DNA from: Muricea muricata
Taxonomy: Eukaryota; Cnidaria; Anthozoa; Malacalcyonacea; Plexauridae
Length of the DNA: 64,000 bases
Reading direction: 5' to 3'
Assembly (NCBI GenBank): GCA_963855995.1
Contig: OY979717.1
Span: forward strand, 22,233,906 to 22,297,905
Part shown: positions 46,601-58,521 of the stretch, one piece after another
Layout of the letters: each line of letters opens with the position of its first letter
How positions within the stretch are numbered: position 1 is the first letter of the stretch
Program-made: the position numbers and the translations under genes
The notes under the pieces: generated by a model
Seen by the model: the letters and a program-made list of their open reading frames with translations, nothing else
Databases searched by the model: none
What the model was told of the DNA's origin: nothing

Positions 46601-48851
46601 ACTCTGCACGATAGTACCCTCGTGGCGCAATGGATCAGCGCGTTGGACTTCTAATTCAAAGGTTGTGGGTTCGAGTCCCATCGAGGGTGATAGCTTCTTT
46701 AATCTTTAAATTTTTCATCATTTTAGACATTAGGTTTAATAAAATAAGCGATTCTGCGTATTTTTTGCACTGTACGACATTTACAACTTACAATGCACAG
46801 AAAAGTCTATTTATTTTAGGATGCAGTAAAATTTTTCCTATAAAAAAGTTCGTTTGCTACTGAATCATTCGCCTCGGGAGTACTCTCGTGGCGCAATGGA
46901 TCAGCGCGTTGGACTTCTAATTCAAAGGTTGTGGGTTCGACTCCCATCGAGGGTGGTACAATCTTTAAATTTTTATATCAGGATCAATTTAGACATTAGG
47001 TTTAATAAAGTATCAGATTCTGCACATTTTTTGCACTCTACGACATTAACAACTTACAATGCACAGAAAAGTTCATTTATTTTAGGATGCAGTAAAATTT
47101 TTCCAGTAAGCAAGTTCGTTTACTACTTCCTCACTCTGCACAATAGTACCCTCGTGGCGCAATGGATCAGCGCGTTGGACTTCTAATTCAAAGGTTGTGG
47201 GTTCGAGTCCCATCGAGGGTGGTATAATCTTGAAATTTTTACATCGGGAAAAATTTAGACATTAGGTTTAATAAAGTATCAGATTCTGCACATTTTTTGC
47301 ACTCTACGATATTTACGGCTTACAATGCACTAAAAGTTTAAATTATTTTATGATGCAGTAAAATTTTTCCAGTAAGCAAGTTCGTTTACTACTTCCTCAC
47401 TCTGCACGATAGTATCCTCGTGGCGCAATGGATCAGCGCGTTGGACTTCTAATTCAAAGGTTGTGGGTTCGAGTCCCATCGAGGGTGCTAGCTTCTTTAA
47501 TCTTTAATTTTTTATCAATTTAGACATTAGGTTTAATAAAATAAGCGATTCGGCACATTTTTTGCACTGTACGACATTTACAACTTACAATGCACAGAAA
47601 AGTTCATTTATTTTAGGATGCCGTAAAATTTTTCCTATAAAAAAGTTCGTTTGCTACTGAATCATTCGCCTGGGCTGTACCCTCGTGGCGCAATGGATCA
47701 GCGCGTTGGACTTCTAATTCAAAGGTTGTGGGTTCGACTCCCATCGAGGGTGGCACAATCTTTAAATTTTTATATCAGGATCAATTTAGACATTAGGTTT
47801 AATAAAGTAGCAGATACTGCACATTTTTTGCACTCTACGACATTTACAACTTACAATGCACAGAAAAGTTCATTTATTTTAGGATGCAGTAAAAATTTTC
47901 CAGTAAGCAAGTTCGTTTACTACTTCCTCACTCTGCACAATAGTACCCTCGTGGCGCAATGGATCAGCGCGTTGGACTTCTAATTCAAAGGTTGTGGGTT
48001 CGAGTCCCATCGAGGGTGGTATAATCTTTAAATTTTTACTTCGGGAAAAATTTAAACATTAGGTTTAATAAAGTATCAGATTCTGCACATTTTTTGCATT
48101 CTACGACATTTACGGCTTACAATGCACTAAAAGTTTAAATTATTTTATGATGCAGTAAAAATTTTCCAGTAAGCAAGTTCGTTTACTACTTCCTCACTCT
48201 GCACAATAGTACCCTCGTGGCGCAATGGATCAGCGCGTTGGACTTCTAATTCAAAGGTTGTGGGTTCGAGTCCCATCGAGGGTGGTATAATCATTAAATT
48301 TTTACTTCGGGAAAAATTTAAACATTAGGTTTAATAAAGTATCAGATTCTGCACATTTTTTGCATTCTACGACATTTACGGCTTACAATGCACTAAAAGT
48401 TTAAATTATTTTATGATGCAGTAAAATTTTTCCAGTAAGCAAGTTCCTTTACTACTTCCTCACTCTGCACGATAGTACCCTCGTGGCGCAATGGATGAGC
48501 GCGTTGGACTTCTAATTCAATGGTTGTGGGTTCGAGTCCCATCGAGAGTGCTAGCTTCTTTAATCTTTAATTTTTTCATCAATTTAGACATTAGGTTTAA
48601 TAAAATAAGCGATTCTGCACATTTTTTGCACTGTACGACATTTACAACTTACAATGCACAGAAAATTTCATTTTTTTTAGGATGCAGTAAAATTTTTCCT
48701 ATAAAAAAGTTCGTTTGCTACTGAATCATTCGCCTGGGCTCTATCCTCGTGGCGCAATGGATCAGCGCGTTGGACTTCTAATTCAAAGGTTGTGGGTTCG
48801 ACTCCCATCGAGGGTGGCACAATCTTTAAATTTTTATATCAGGATCAATTT

Positions 48852-50339
48852 AGACATTAGGTTTAATAAAGTATCAGATTCTGCACATTTTTTGCACTCT
48901 ACGACATTTACAATTTACAATGCACAGAAAAGTTCATTTATTTTAGGATGCAGTAAAACTTTTCAAATAAAAAAGTTCGTATGCTACTGAATCACTCACC
49001 TGGGCAGAACCCTCGTGGCGCAATGGATCAGTGCGTTGGACTTCTAATTCAAAGGTTGTGGGTTCGAGTCCGATGGACGGTGGTATAATCTTTAAATTTT
49101 TACATCAGGAAAAATTTAGACATTAGGTTTAATAAAGTATCAGATTCTGCACATTTTTTGCACTCTACGACATTTACGACTTACAATGCACAAAAAATTT
49201 AAATCATTGTAGGATGCAGTAAAGTTTTTCCACTAGGTAATTTCGTTCAATACTGAAGCATTCAGCACGGCAGTACCCTCGTGGCGCAATGGATCAGCGC
49301 GTTGGACGCCTAATTCACAGGTTGTGGGTTCGAGTCCTATGGGGGGAGGTATATTCTTTATTTTTTAATTTTTTACATCAGGATAAATTTAGACAATAGG
49401 TTTAATAAAGTATCAGATTCTACACATTTTTTGCACTCTACGACATTTACAACTTACAATGCACCGCAAAGTTCATTTATTTTAGGATGCAGTAAAATTT
49501 TTCATATAAAGAAGTTCTTGTGCTACTGAATCTTTTACCTGGGCAGTACCCTCGTGGCGCAATGGATCAGCGCGTTGGACTTCTAATTCAAAGGTTGTGG
49601 GTTCGATTCCCATCGAGGGTGGTACAATCTTTAAATTTTTACATCAGGATCAATTTAGACATTAGGTTTAATAAAGTATCAGATTCTGCACATTTTTTGC
49701 ACTCTACGACATTTACAACTTACAATGCACAGAAAAGTTCATTTATTTTAAGATGCAGTAAAATATTTCCTATAAAAAAGTTCGTTTGCTACTGAATCAT
49801 TCGCCTGGGCTGTACCCTCGTGGCGCAATGGATCAGCGCGTTGGATTTCTAATTCAAAGGTTGTGGGTTCGACTCCCATCGAGGGTTGCAAAATCTTTAA
49901 ATTTTTATATCAGGATCAATTTAGACATTAGGTTTAATAAAGTATCAGATTCTGCACATTTTTTGCACTCTACGACATTTACAACTTACAATGCACAGAA
50001 AAGTTCATTTATTTTATGATGCAGTAAAGTTTTTCCAGTAAGCAAGTTCGTTTACTACTTCCTCACTCTGCACAATAGTACCCTCGTGGCGCAATGGATC
50101 AGCGCGTTGGACTTCTAATTCAAAGGTTGTGGGTTCGAGTATGATCGAGAGTGGTATAATCTTTAAATTTTTACATCGGGAAAAATTTAGACATTAGGTT
50201 TAATAAAGTATCAGATTCTGCACATTTTTTGCACTCTACGACATTTACGGCTTTAATGCACTAAAAGTTTAAATTATTTTATGATGCAGTAAAATTTTTC
50301 CAGTAAGCAAGTTCGTTTACTACTTCCTTACTCTGCACG
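48852..50339 (+). repeat. Array block 14: 5 monomers between two large duplications
   Basis: tRNA-like units start at 49009, 49275 (CCT loop on an ACCCTCG acceptor), 49548, 49814 and 50080. Unit 49009 ends GTCCGATGGACGGTGG and cannot form the acceptor properly. Unit 50080 has GAGTATGATCGAGAGTGG in the T arm. Unit 49814 has TTGGATTTCTAATTC, with T for C at position 32. Confidence 0.85.
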
Positions 50340-53300
50340 ATAGTACCCTCGTGGCGCAATGGATCAGCGCGTTGGACTTCTATTTCAAAGGTTGTGGGTT
50401 CGAGTCCCATCCAGGGTTGTAGATTCTTTAATCTTTAAATTTTTGCATCAATTTATACAATAGGTTTAATAAAATATCAGAATCTAAACATTTTTGCACT
50501 CTACGACATTTACGACTTACAATGCACAAAAAATTTAAATTATTTTATGATGCAGTAAGATTTTTCCAATAAGCAAGTTCGTTTACTACTGAATCACTCT
50601 GCAGAAGAGTACCATCGTGGCGCAATGGATCAGCGCGTTGGACGCCTAATTCACAGGTTGTGGGTTCGAGTCCTATCGGGGGAGGTATATTCTTTATTTT
50701 TTAATTTTTTACATCAGGATAAATTTAGGCAATAGGTTTAATAAAGTATCAGATTCTGCCCATTTTCTTCATTCTACGACATTTACGGCTTACAATGCAC
50801 TTAAATTTTAAATTATTTTATGATGCAGTAAAATTTTTCCAGTAAGCAAGTTCGTTTACTACTTCCTCACTCTGCACAATAGTACCCTCGTGACGCAATG
50901 GATCAGCGCGTTGGACTTCTAATTCAAAGGTTGTGGGTTCGAGTCCAATTGAGGGTGCTAGCTTCTTTAATGTTTAATTTTTTCATCAATTTAGACATGA
51001 GGTTTAATAAAATAAGCGATTTTGCACATTTTTTGCACTGTACGACATTTACAACTTACAATGCACAGAAAAGTTCATTTATTTTAGAATACAGTAAAAT
51101 TTTTCCTATAAAAAAGTTCGTTTGCTACTGAATCTTTCGCCTGGGCAGTTCCCTCGTGGCGCAATGGATCAGCGCGTTGGACTTCTAATTCAAAGGTTGT
51201 GGGTTCGAGTCCCATCGAAGGTGGTAGATTCTTTAATCTTTAAATTTTTACATCAATTTATACAATAGCTTTAAAAAAATATCAGATTCTAAACATTTTT
51301 GCACTCTACGACATTTACGACTTACAATGCACAAAAAATTTAAATTATTTTATGATGCAGTAAGATTTTTCCAACAAGCAAGTCCGTTTACTACTGAATC
51401 ACTCTGCAGAATAGTACAATCGTGGCGCAATGGATCAGCGCGTTGAACGCCTAATTCACATGTTGTGGGTTCAAGTCCCATCGGGTGAGGTAGATTCTTT
51501 ATTTTTTAGTTTTTAACATCAGGATAAATTTGGACAATAGGTTTAATAAAGTATCAGATTCTGCACATTTTCTTCATTCTACGACATTTACGGCTTACAA
51601 TGCACTAAAAGTTTAAATTATTTTATGATGCAGTAAAATTTTTCCAGTAACCAAGCTCGTTTACTACTTCCTCACTCCGCACAATAGTACCCTCTTGCCG
51701 CAAAGGATCAGCGCGTTGGACTTCTAATTCAAAGGTTGTGGGCTCGAGTCCCATCGAGGGTGCTATAATCTTTAAATTTTTACATCAGGATCAATTTAGA
51801 CATTAGGTTTAATAAAGTATCAGATTCTGCACATTTTTTGCACTCTACTACATTTACGACTTACAATGCACAAAAAATTTAAATCATTGTAGGATGCAGT
51901 AAAGTTTTTCCACTAGGCAAGCTCGTTCAATACTGAAGCATTCAGCACGGCAGTACCCTCGTGGCGCAATGGATCAGCGCGTTGGACTTCTAATTCAAAG
52001 GTTGTGGGTTCGAGTCCCATCGAGGGTGGTATAATCTTTAAATTTTTACATCAGGAAAAATTTAGACATTAGGCTTAATAAAGTATCAGATTCTGCACAT
52101 TTTTTGCACTCTACGAAATTTACGACTTACAATGCACAAAAAATTTAAATCATTGTAGGATGCAGTAAAGTTTTTCCACGAGGCAAGTTCGTTCAATACT
52201 GAAACATTCAGCACGGCAGTACCCTCGTGGCGCAATGGATCAGCGCGTTGGACTTCTAATTCAAAGGTTGTGGGTTCGAGTCCCATCGAGGGTGGTAGAT
52301 TCTTTAATCTTTAAATTTTTACATCAATTTATACAATAGGTTTAATAAAATATCAGATTCTAAACATTTTTTCACTCTACGACATTTACGACTTACAATG
52401 CACAAAAAATTTAACTTATTTTATGATGCAGTAAGATTTTTCCAATAAGCAAGTCCCTTTACTACTGAATCACTCTGCAGAATAGTACCATCGTGGCGCA
52501 ATGGATCAGCGCGTTGGACGCCTAATTCACAGGTTGTGGGTTCGAGTCCTATCGTGGGAGGTATATTATTTTTTTTTTAATTTTTTACATCAGGATAAAT
52601 TTAGACAATAGGTTTAATAAAGTATCAGATTCTGCCCATTTTCTTCATTCTACGACATTTACGGCTTACAATGCACTAAAAATTTAAATTATTTTATGAT
52701 GCAGTAAAATTTTTCCAGTAAGCAAGCTCGTTTACTACTTCCTCACTCTGCACAATAGTACCCTCGTGACGCAATGGATCAGCGCGTTGGACTTCTAATT
52801 CAAAGGTTGTGGGTTCGAGTCTCATTGAGGGTTCTAGCTTCTTTAATCTTTAATCTTTTCATCAATTTAGACATTAGGTTTAATAAAATAAGCGATTCTG
52901 CAAATTTTTTGCACTGTACGACATTTACAACTTACAATGCACAGAAAAGTTCATTTTTTTTAGGATGCAGTAAAATTTTTTCTATAAAAAAGTTCGTTTG
53001 CTACTGAATCATTCGCCTCGGCTGTACCCTCGTGGCGCAATGGATCAGCGCGTTGGACTTCTAATTCAAAGGTTGTGGGTTCGACTCCCATCGAGGGTGG
53101 TACAATCTTTGAATTTTTACATCAGGATAAATTTAGACATTAGGTTTAATAGAGCATCAGGTTCTGCACGTTTTTTGCTTTCTACGACATTTACGACTTA
53201 CAATGCACAAAAAATTTAAATCATTGTAGGATGCAGTAAAGTTTTTCCACTAGGTTATTTCGTTCAATACTAAAGCATGCAGCACGGCAGAACCCTCGTG

Positions 53301-55960
53301 GCGCAATAGATCTGCGCGTTGGACTTCTAATTCAAAGGTTGTGGGTTCGAGTCCCATCGAGGGTGGTAGATTCTTTAATCTTTAAATTTTTACATCAATT
53401 TACACAATAGGTTGAATAAAATATCAGATTCAAAACATTTTTGCACTCTATGACATTTACGACTTACAATGCACAAAAAATTTAAATTATGTTATGATGC
53501 AGTAATATTTTTCCAATTAGCAAGTCCGTTTACTACTGAATCACTCTGCAGAATAGTGCCATCGTGGCGCAATGGGTCAGCGCGTTTGACGCCTAATTCC
53601 CAGGTTGTGGGTTCGAGTCCCATCGACGGTGGTAGATTCTTTAATCTTTAATTTTTTACATCAATTTATACAATAGGTTTAATAAAATAAGCGATTCTGC
53701 ACATTTTTTGCACTGTACGACATTTACAACTTACAATGCACCGCAAAGTTCATTTATTTTAGGATGCAGTAAAATTTTTCCAATAAAAAAGTTCGTTTGC
53801 TACTGAATCACTCACCTGGGCAGAACCCTTGTGGCGGAATGGATCAGAGCGTTGGACTTCTAATTCAAAGGTTGTGGGCTCGAGTTTCATCGAGGGTGGT
53901 ATAATCTTTACATTTTTACATCAGGATCAATTTAGACATTAGCTTTAATAAAGTATCAGATTCTGCACATTTTTTGCACTCTACGACATTTACGACTTAC
54001 AATGCACAAAAAATTTAAATCATTGTAGGATGCAGTAAGCTTTTTCCACTAGGCAAGTTCGTTCAATACTGAAGCATTCAGCACGGCAATACCCTCGTGG
54101 CGCAATGGATCAGCGCGTTGGACTTGTAATTCAAAGGTTGTGGGTTCGAGTCCCATCGAGAGTGGTAGATTCTTTAATCTTTAAATTTTTACGTCAATTT
54201 ATACAATAGGTTTAATAAAATATCAGATTCTAAACATTTTTGCACTCTACGACATTTACGGCTTAAAATGCACAAATAATTTAAATTATTTTATGATGCA
54301 GTAAGATTTTTCCAATAAGCAACTTCGTTTACTACTGAATCACTCTGCAGAAGAAAACCATCGTGGCGCAATGGATCAACTCGTTGGGTGCCTAATTCAC
54401 AGGTTGTGGGTTCGAGTCCCATCGGGGGAAGTAGATTCTTTATTTTTTAATTTTTTACATACGGATAAATTTAGACAATAGGTTTAATAAAGTATCAGAT
54501 TCTGCACATTTTCTTCATTCTACGACATTTACGGCTTACAAACACTAAAATTTTAAATTATTTTATGATGCAGTAAAATTTTTCCAGTAAGCAAGTTCGT
54601 TTACTACTTCCTTACTCTGCACAATAGTACCCTCGTGACACAATTGATCAGCGTGTTGGACTTCTAATTCTTAGGTTGTGGGTTCGAGTCCCATTGAGGG
54701 TGATAGCTTCTTTAATGTTTAATTTTTTCATCAATTTAGACATTAGGTTTAATAAAATAAGCGATTCTGCACATTTTTTGCACTGTACGACATTTACAAC
54801 TTACAATGTACAGAAAAGTTCATTTATTTTAGGATGCAGTAAAATTTTTCCAATAAAAAAGTTCGTTTGCTACTGAATCTTTCGCCTGGGCAGTTCCCTC
54901 GTGGCGCAATGGATCAGCGCGTTGGACTTCTAATTCAAAGGTAGTGGGTTCGAGTCCCATCGAAGGTGGTAGATTCTTAAATCTTTAAATTTTTACATCA
55001 ATTTATACAATAGCTTTAAAAAAATATCAGACTCTAAACATTTTTGCACTCTACGACATTTTCGACTTACAATGCACAAAAAATTTAAATTATTTTATGA
55101 TGCAGTAAGATTTTTCCAATAAGCAAGTTCGTTTACTACGGAATCACTCTGCAGAATAGTACCATCGTGGCGCAATGGATCAGCGCGTTGGACGCCTAAT
55201 TCACAGGTTGTGGGTTCGAGTCCCATCGGGGGAGGTAGATTCTTTATTTTTTAATTTTTAACATCAGGATAAACTTGGACAATAGGTTTAATAAAGTATC
55301 AGATTCTGCACATTTTCTTCATTCTACGACATTTACGGCTTACAATGCACTAAAACTTTAAATTATTTTATGATGCAGTAAAATTTTTCCAGTAACCAAG
55401 CTCGTTTACTACTTCCTCACTTCGCTGAATAGTACCCTCTTGGCGCAAAGGATCAGCGCGTTGGACTTCTAATTCAAAGGTTGTGGGTTCGAATCCCATC
55501 GAAGGTGCTATAATGTTTAAATTTTTACATCAGGATCAATTTAGACATTAGGTTTAATAAAGTATCAGATTCTGCACATTTTTTGCACTCTACGACATTT
55601 ACGACTTACAATGCACAAAAAATTTAAATCATTGTAGGATGCAGTAAAGTTTTTCCACTAGGCAAGCTCGTTCAATACTGAAGAATTCAGCACGGCAGTA
55701 CCCTCGTGGCGCAATGGATCAGCGCGTTGGACTTCTAATTCAAAGGTTGTCGGTTCCAGTCCCATCGAGGGTGGTATAATCTTTAAATTTTTACATCAGG
55801 AAAAATTTAGATGTTAGGCTTAATAAAGTGTCAGATTCTGCACATTTTTTGCACTCTACGACATTTACGACTTACAATGCACAAAAAATTTAAATCATTG
55901 TAGGATGCAGTAAAGTTTTTCCACTAGGGAAGTTCGTTCAATACTGAAACATTCAGCACG
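50340..55960 (+). repeat. 5,621-bp block, copy 1 (21 monomers)
   Basis: tRNA-like units start at 50345, 50611 (CCT type), 50884, 51150, 51416 (CCT type), 51689, 51955, 52221, 52487 (CCT type), 52760, 53026, 53292, 53558 (CCT type), 53825, 54091 (TGT), 54357 (CCT type), 54629, 54895, 55161 (CCT type), 55434 and 55700. The first ten recur at offset 5,621. Inside it, 54895-55507 is also similar to 51150-51762, showing an older internal duplication. Unit 51689 has the A-box change TTGCCGCAAAGG. Unit 53292 has D loop AATAGATCT. Confidence 0.87.
54091..54164 (+). tRNA. tRNA-like with Thr anticodon TGT, D loop intact
   Basis: A consensus arginine body (A box TGGCGCAATGG, D loop AATGGATCA, B box GGTTCGAGTCC) with loop CTTGTAA and anticodon TGT. 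The acceptor 3' strand is CGAGAGT, giving one mismatch with ACCCTCG. It lies apart from the other TGT copies, so the same loop change may have arisen or been transferred separately. Confidence 0.65.
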
Positions 55961-58521
55961 GCAGTACCCTCGTGGCGCAATGGATCAGCGCGTTGGACTT
56001 CTATTTCAAAGGTTGTGGGTTCGAGTCCCATCCAGGGTTGTAGATTCTTTAATCTTTAAATTTTTGCATCAATTTATACAATAGGTTTAATAAAATATCA
56101 GAATCTAAACATTTTTGCACTCTACGACATTTACGACTTACAATGCACAAAAAATTTAAATTATTTTATGATGCAGTAAGATTTTTCCAATAAGCAAGTT
56201 CGTTTACTACTGAATCACTCTGCAGAAGAGTACCATCGTGGCGCAATGGATCAGCGCGTTGGACGCCTAATTCACAGGTTGTGGGTTCGAGTCCTATCGG
56301 GGGAGGTATATTCTTTATTTTTTAATTTTTTACATCAGGATAAATTTAGGCAATAGGTTTAATAAAGTATCAGATTCTGCCCATTTTCTTCATTCTACGA
56401 CATTTACGGCTTACAATGCACTTAAATTTTAAATTATTTTATGATGCAGTAAAATTTTTCCAGTAAGCAAGTTCGTTTACTACTTCCTCACTCTGCACAA
56501 TAGTACCCTCGTGACGCAATGGATCAGCGCGTTGGACTTCTAATTCAAAGGTTGTGGGTTCGAGTCCAATTGAGGGTGCTAGCTTCTTTAATGTTTAATT
56601 TTTTCATCAATTTAGACATGAGGTTTAATAAAATAAGCGATTTTGCACATTTTTTGCACTGTACGACATTTACAACTTACAATGCACAGAAAAGTTCATT
56701 TATTTTAGAATACAGTAAAATTTTTCCTATAAAAAAGTTCGTTTGCTACTGAATCTTTCGCCTGGGCAGTTCCCTCGTGGCGCAATGGATCAGCGCGTTG
56801 GACTTCTAATTCAAAGGTTGTGGGTTCGAGTCCCATCGAAGGTGGTAGATTCTTTAATCTTTAAATTTTTACATCAATTTATACAATAGCTTTAAAAAAA
56901 TATCAGATTCTAAACATTTTTGCACTCTACGACATTTACGACTTACAATGCACAAAAAATTTAAATTATTTTATGATGCAGTAAGATTTTTCCAACAAGC
57001 AAGTCCGTTTACTACTGAATCACTCTGCAGAATAGTACAATCGTGGCGCAATGGATCAGCGCGTTGAACGCCTAATTCACATGTTGTGGGTTCAAGTCCC
57101 ATCGGGTGAGGTAGATTCTTTATTTTTTAGTTTTTAACATCAGGATAAATTTGGACAATAGGTTTAATAAAGTATCAGATTCTGCACATTTTCTTCATTC
57201 TACGACATTTACGGCTTACAATGCACTAAAAGTTTAAATTATTTTATGATGCAGTAAAATTTTTCCAGTAACCAAGCTCGTTTACTACTTCCTCACTCCG
57301 CACAATAGTACCCTCTTGCCGCAAAGGATCAGCGCGTTGGACTTCTAATTCAAAGGTTGTGGGCTCGAGTCCCATCGAGGGTGCTATAATCTTTAAATTT
57401 TTACATCAGGATCAATTTAGACATTAGGTTTAATAAAGTATCAGATTCTGCACATTTTTTGCACTCTACTACATTTACGACTTACAATGCACAAAAAATT
57501 TAAATCATTGTAGGATGCAGTAAAGTTTTTCCACTAGGCAAGCTCGTTCAATACTGAAGCATTCAGCACGGCAGTACCCTCGTGGCGCAATGGATCAGCG
57601 CGTTGGACTTCTAATTCAAAGGTTGTGGGTTCGAGTCCCATCGAGGGTGGTATAATCTTTAAATTTTTACATCAGGAAAAATTTAGACATTAGGCTTAAT
57701 AAAGTATCAGATTCTGCACATTTTTTGCACTCTACGAAATTTACGACTTACAATGCACAAAAAATTTAAATCATTGTAGGATGCAGTAAAGTTTTTCCAC
57801 GAGGCAAGTTCGTTCAATACTGAAACATTCAGCACGGCAGTACCCTCGTGGCGCAATGGATCAGCGCGTTGGACTTCTAATTCAAAGGTTGTGGGTTCGA
57901 GTCCCATCGAGGGTGGTAGATTCTTTAATCTTTAAATTTTTACATCAATTTATACAATAGGTTTAATAAAATATCAGATTCTAAACATTTTTTCACTCTA
58001 CGACATTTACGACTTACAATGCACAAAAAATTTAACTTATTTTATGATGCAGTAAGATTTTTCCAATAAGCAAGTCCGTTTACTACTGAATCACTCTGCA
58101 GAATAGTACCATCGTGGCGCAATGGATCAGCGCGTTGGACGCCTAATTCACAGGTTGTGGGTTCGAGTCCTATCGTGGGAGGTATATTATTTTTTTTTTA
58201 ATTTTTTACATCAGGATAAATTTAGACAATAGGTTTAATAAAGTATCAGATTCTGCCCATTTTCTTCATTCTACGACATTTACGGCTTACAATGCACTAA
58301 AAATTTAAATTATTTTATGATGCAGTAAAATTTTTCCAGTAAGCAAGCTCGTTTACTACTTCCTCACTCTGCACAATAGTACCCTCGTGACGCAATGGAT
58401 CAGCGCGTTGGACTTCTAATTCAAAGGTTGTGGGTTCGAGTCTCATTGAGGGTTCTAGCTTCTTTAATCTTTAATCTTTTCATCAATTTAGACATTAGGT
58501 TTAATAAAATAAGCGATTCTG
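55961..58521 (+). repeat. 5,621-bp block, copy 2 (partial, 10 monomers)
   Basis: tRNA-like units start at 55966, 56232 (CCT type), 56505, 56771, 57037 (CCT type), 57310, 57576, 57842, 58108 (CCT type) and 58381. These match 50345-52833 one for one. In 2.56 kb I saw one clear substitution (CCCTTTAC near 52,457 against CCGTTTAC near 58,078). The match ends near 52,902/58,523, where GCAAATTTT differs from GCACATTTT. Confidence 0.9.

Larger units (their letters stand above)
42091..48851. repeat. 6,761-bp tandem duplication, copy 2
   Basis: Plus-strand tRNA-like units start at 42248 (TTT), 42515, 42781, 43937 (CCT type), 44203 (TTT), 44468 (ACT), 44741, 45006, 45272 (TGT), 45538 (CCT type), 45811, 46077 (TGT), 46343 (CTT), 46616, 46882, 47148, 47414, 47679, 47945, 48211, 48477 and 48743. 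Minus-strand units are at 43078-43151, 43344-43417 and 43610-43683. By eye I found about five substitutions against copy 1, for example near 42,744, 43,036, 44,247, 45,601 and 46,092. Identity ends near 48,865, where TTTAATAAAG replaces TTTGATAAAG. Confidence 0.92.

Noticed and set aside
52086-52286. Open frames reading MGLEPTTFELEVQRADPLRHEG (also at 15016, 36325, 43086, 57707 and 62887)
   Set aside because: They are antisense readings of tRNA units (or sense readings where the array is inverted), a well-known artefact.
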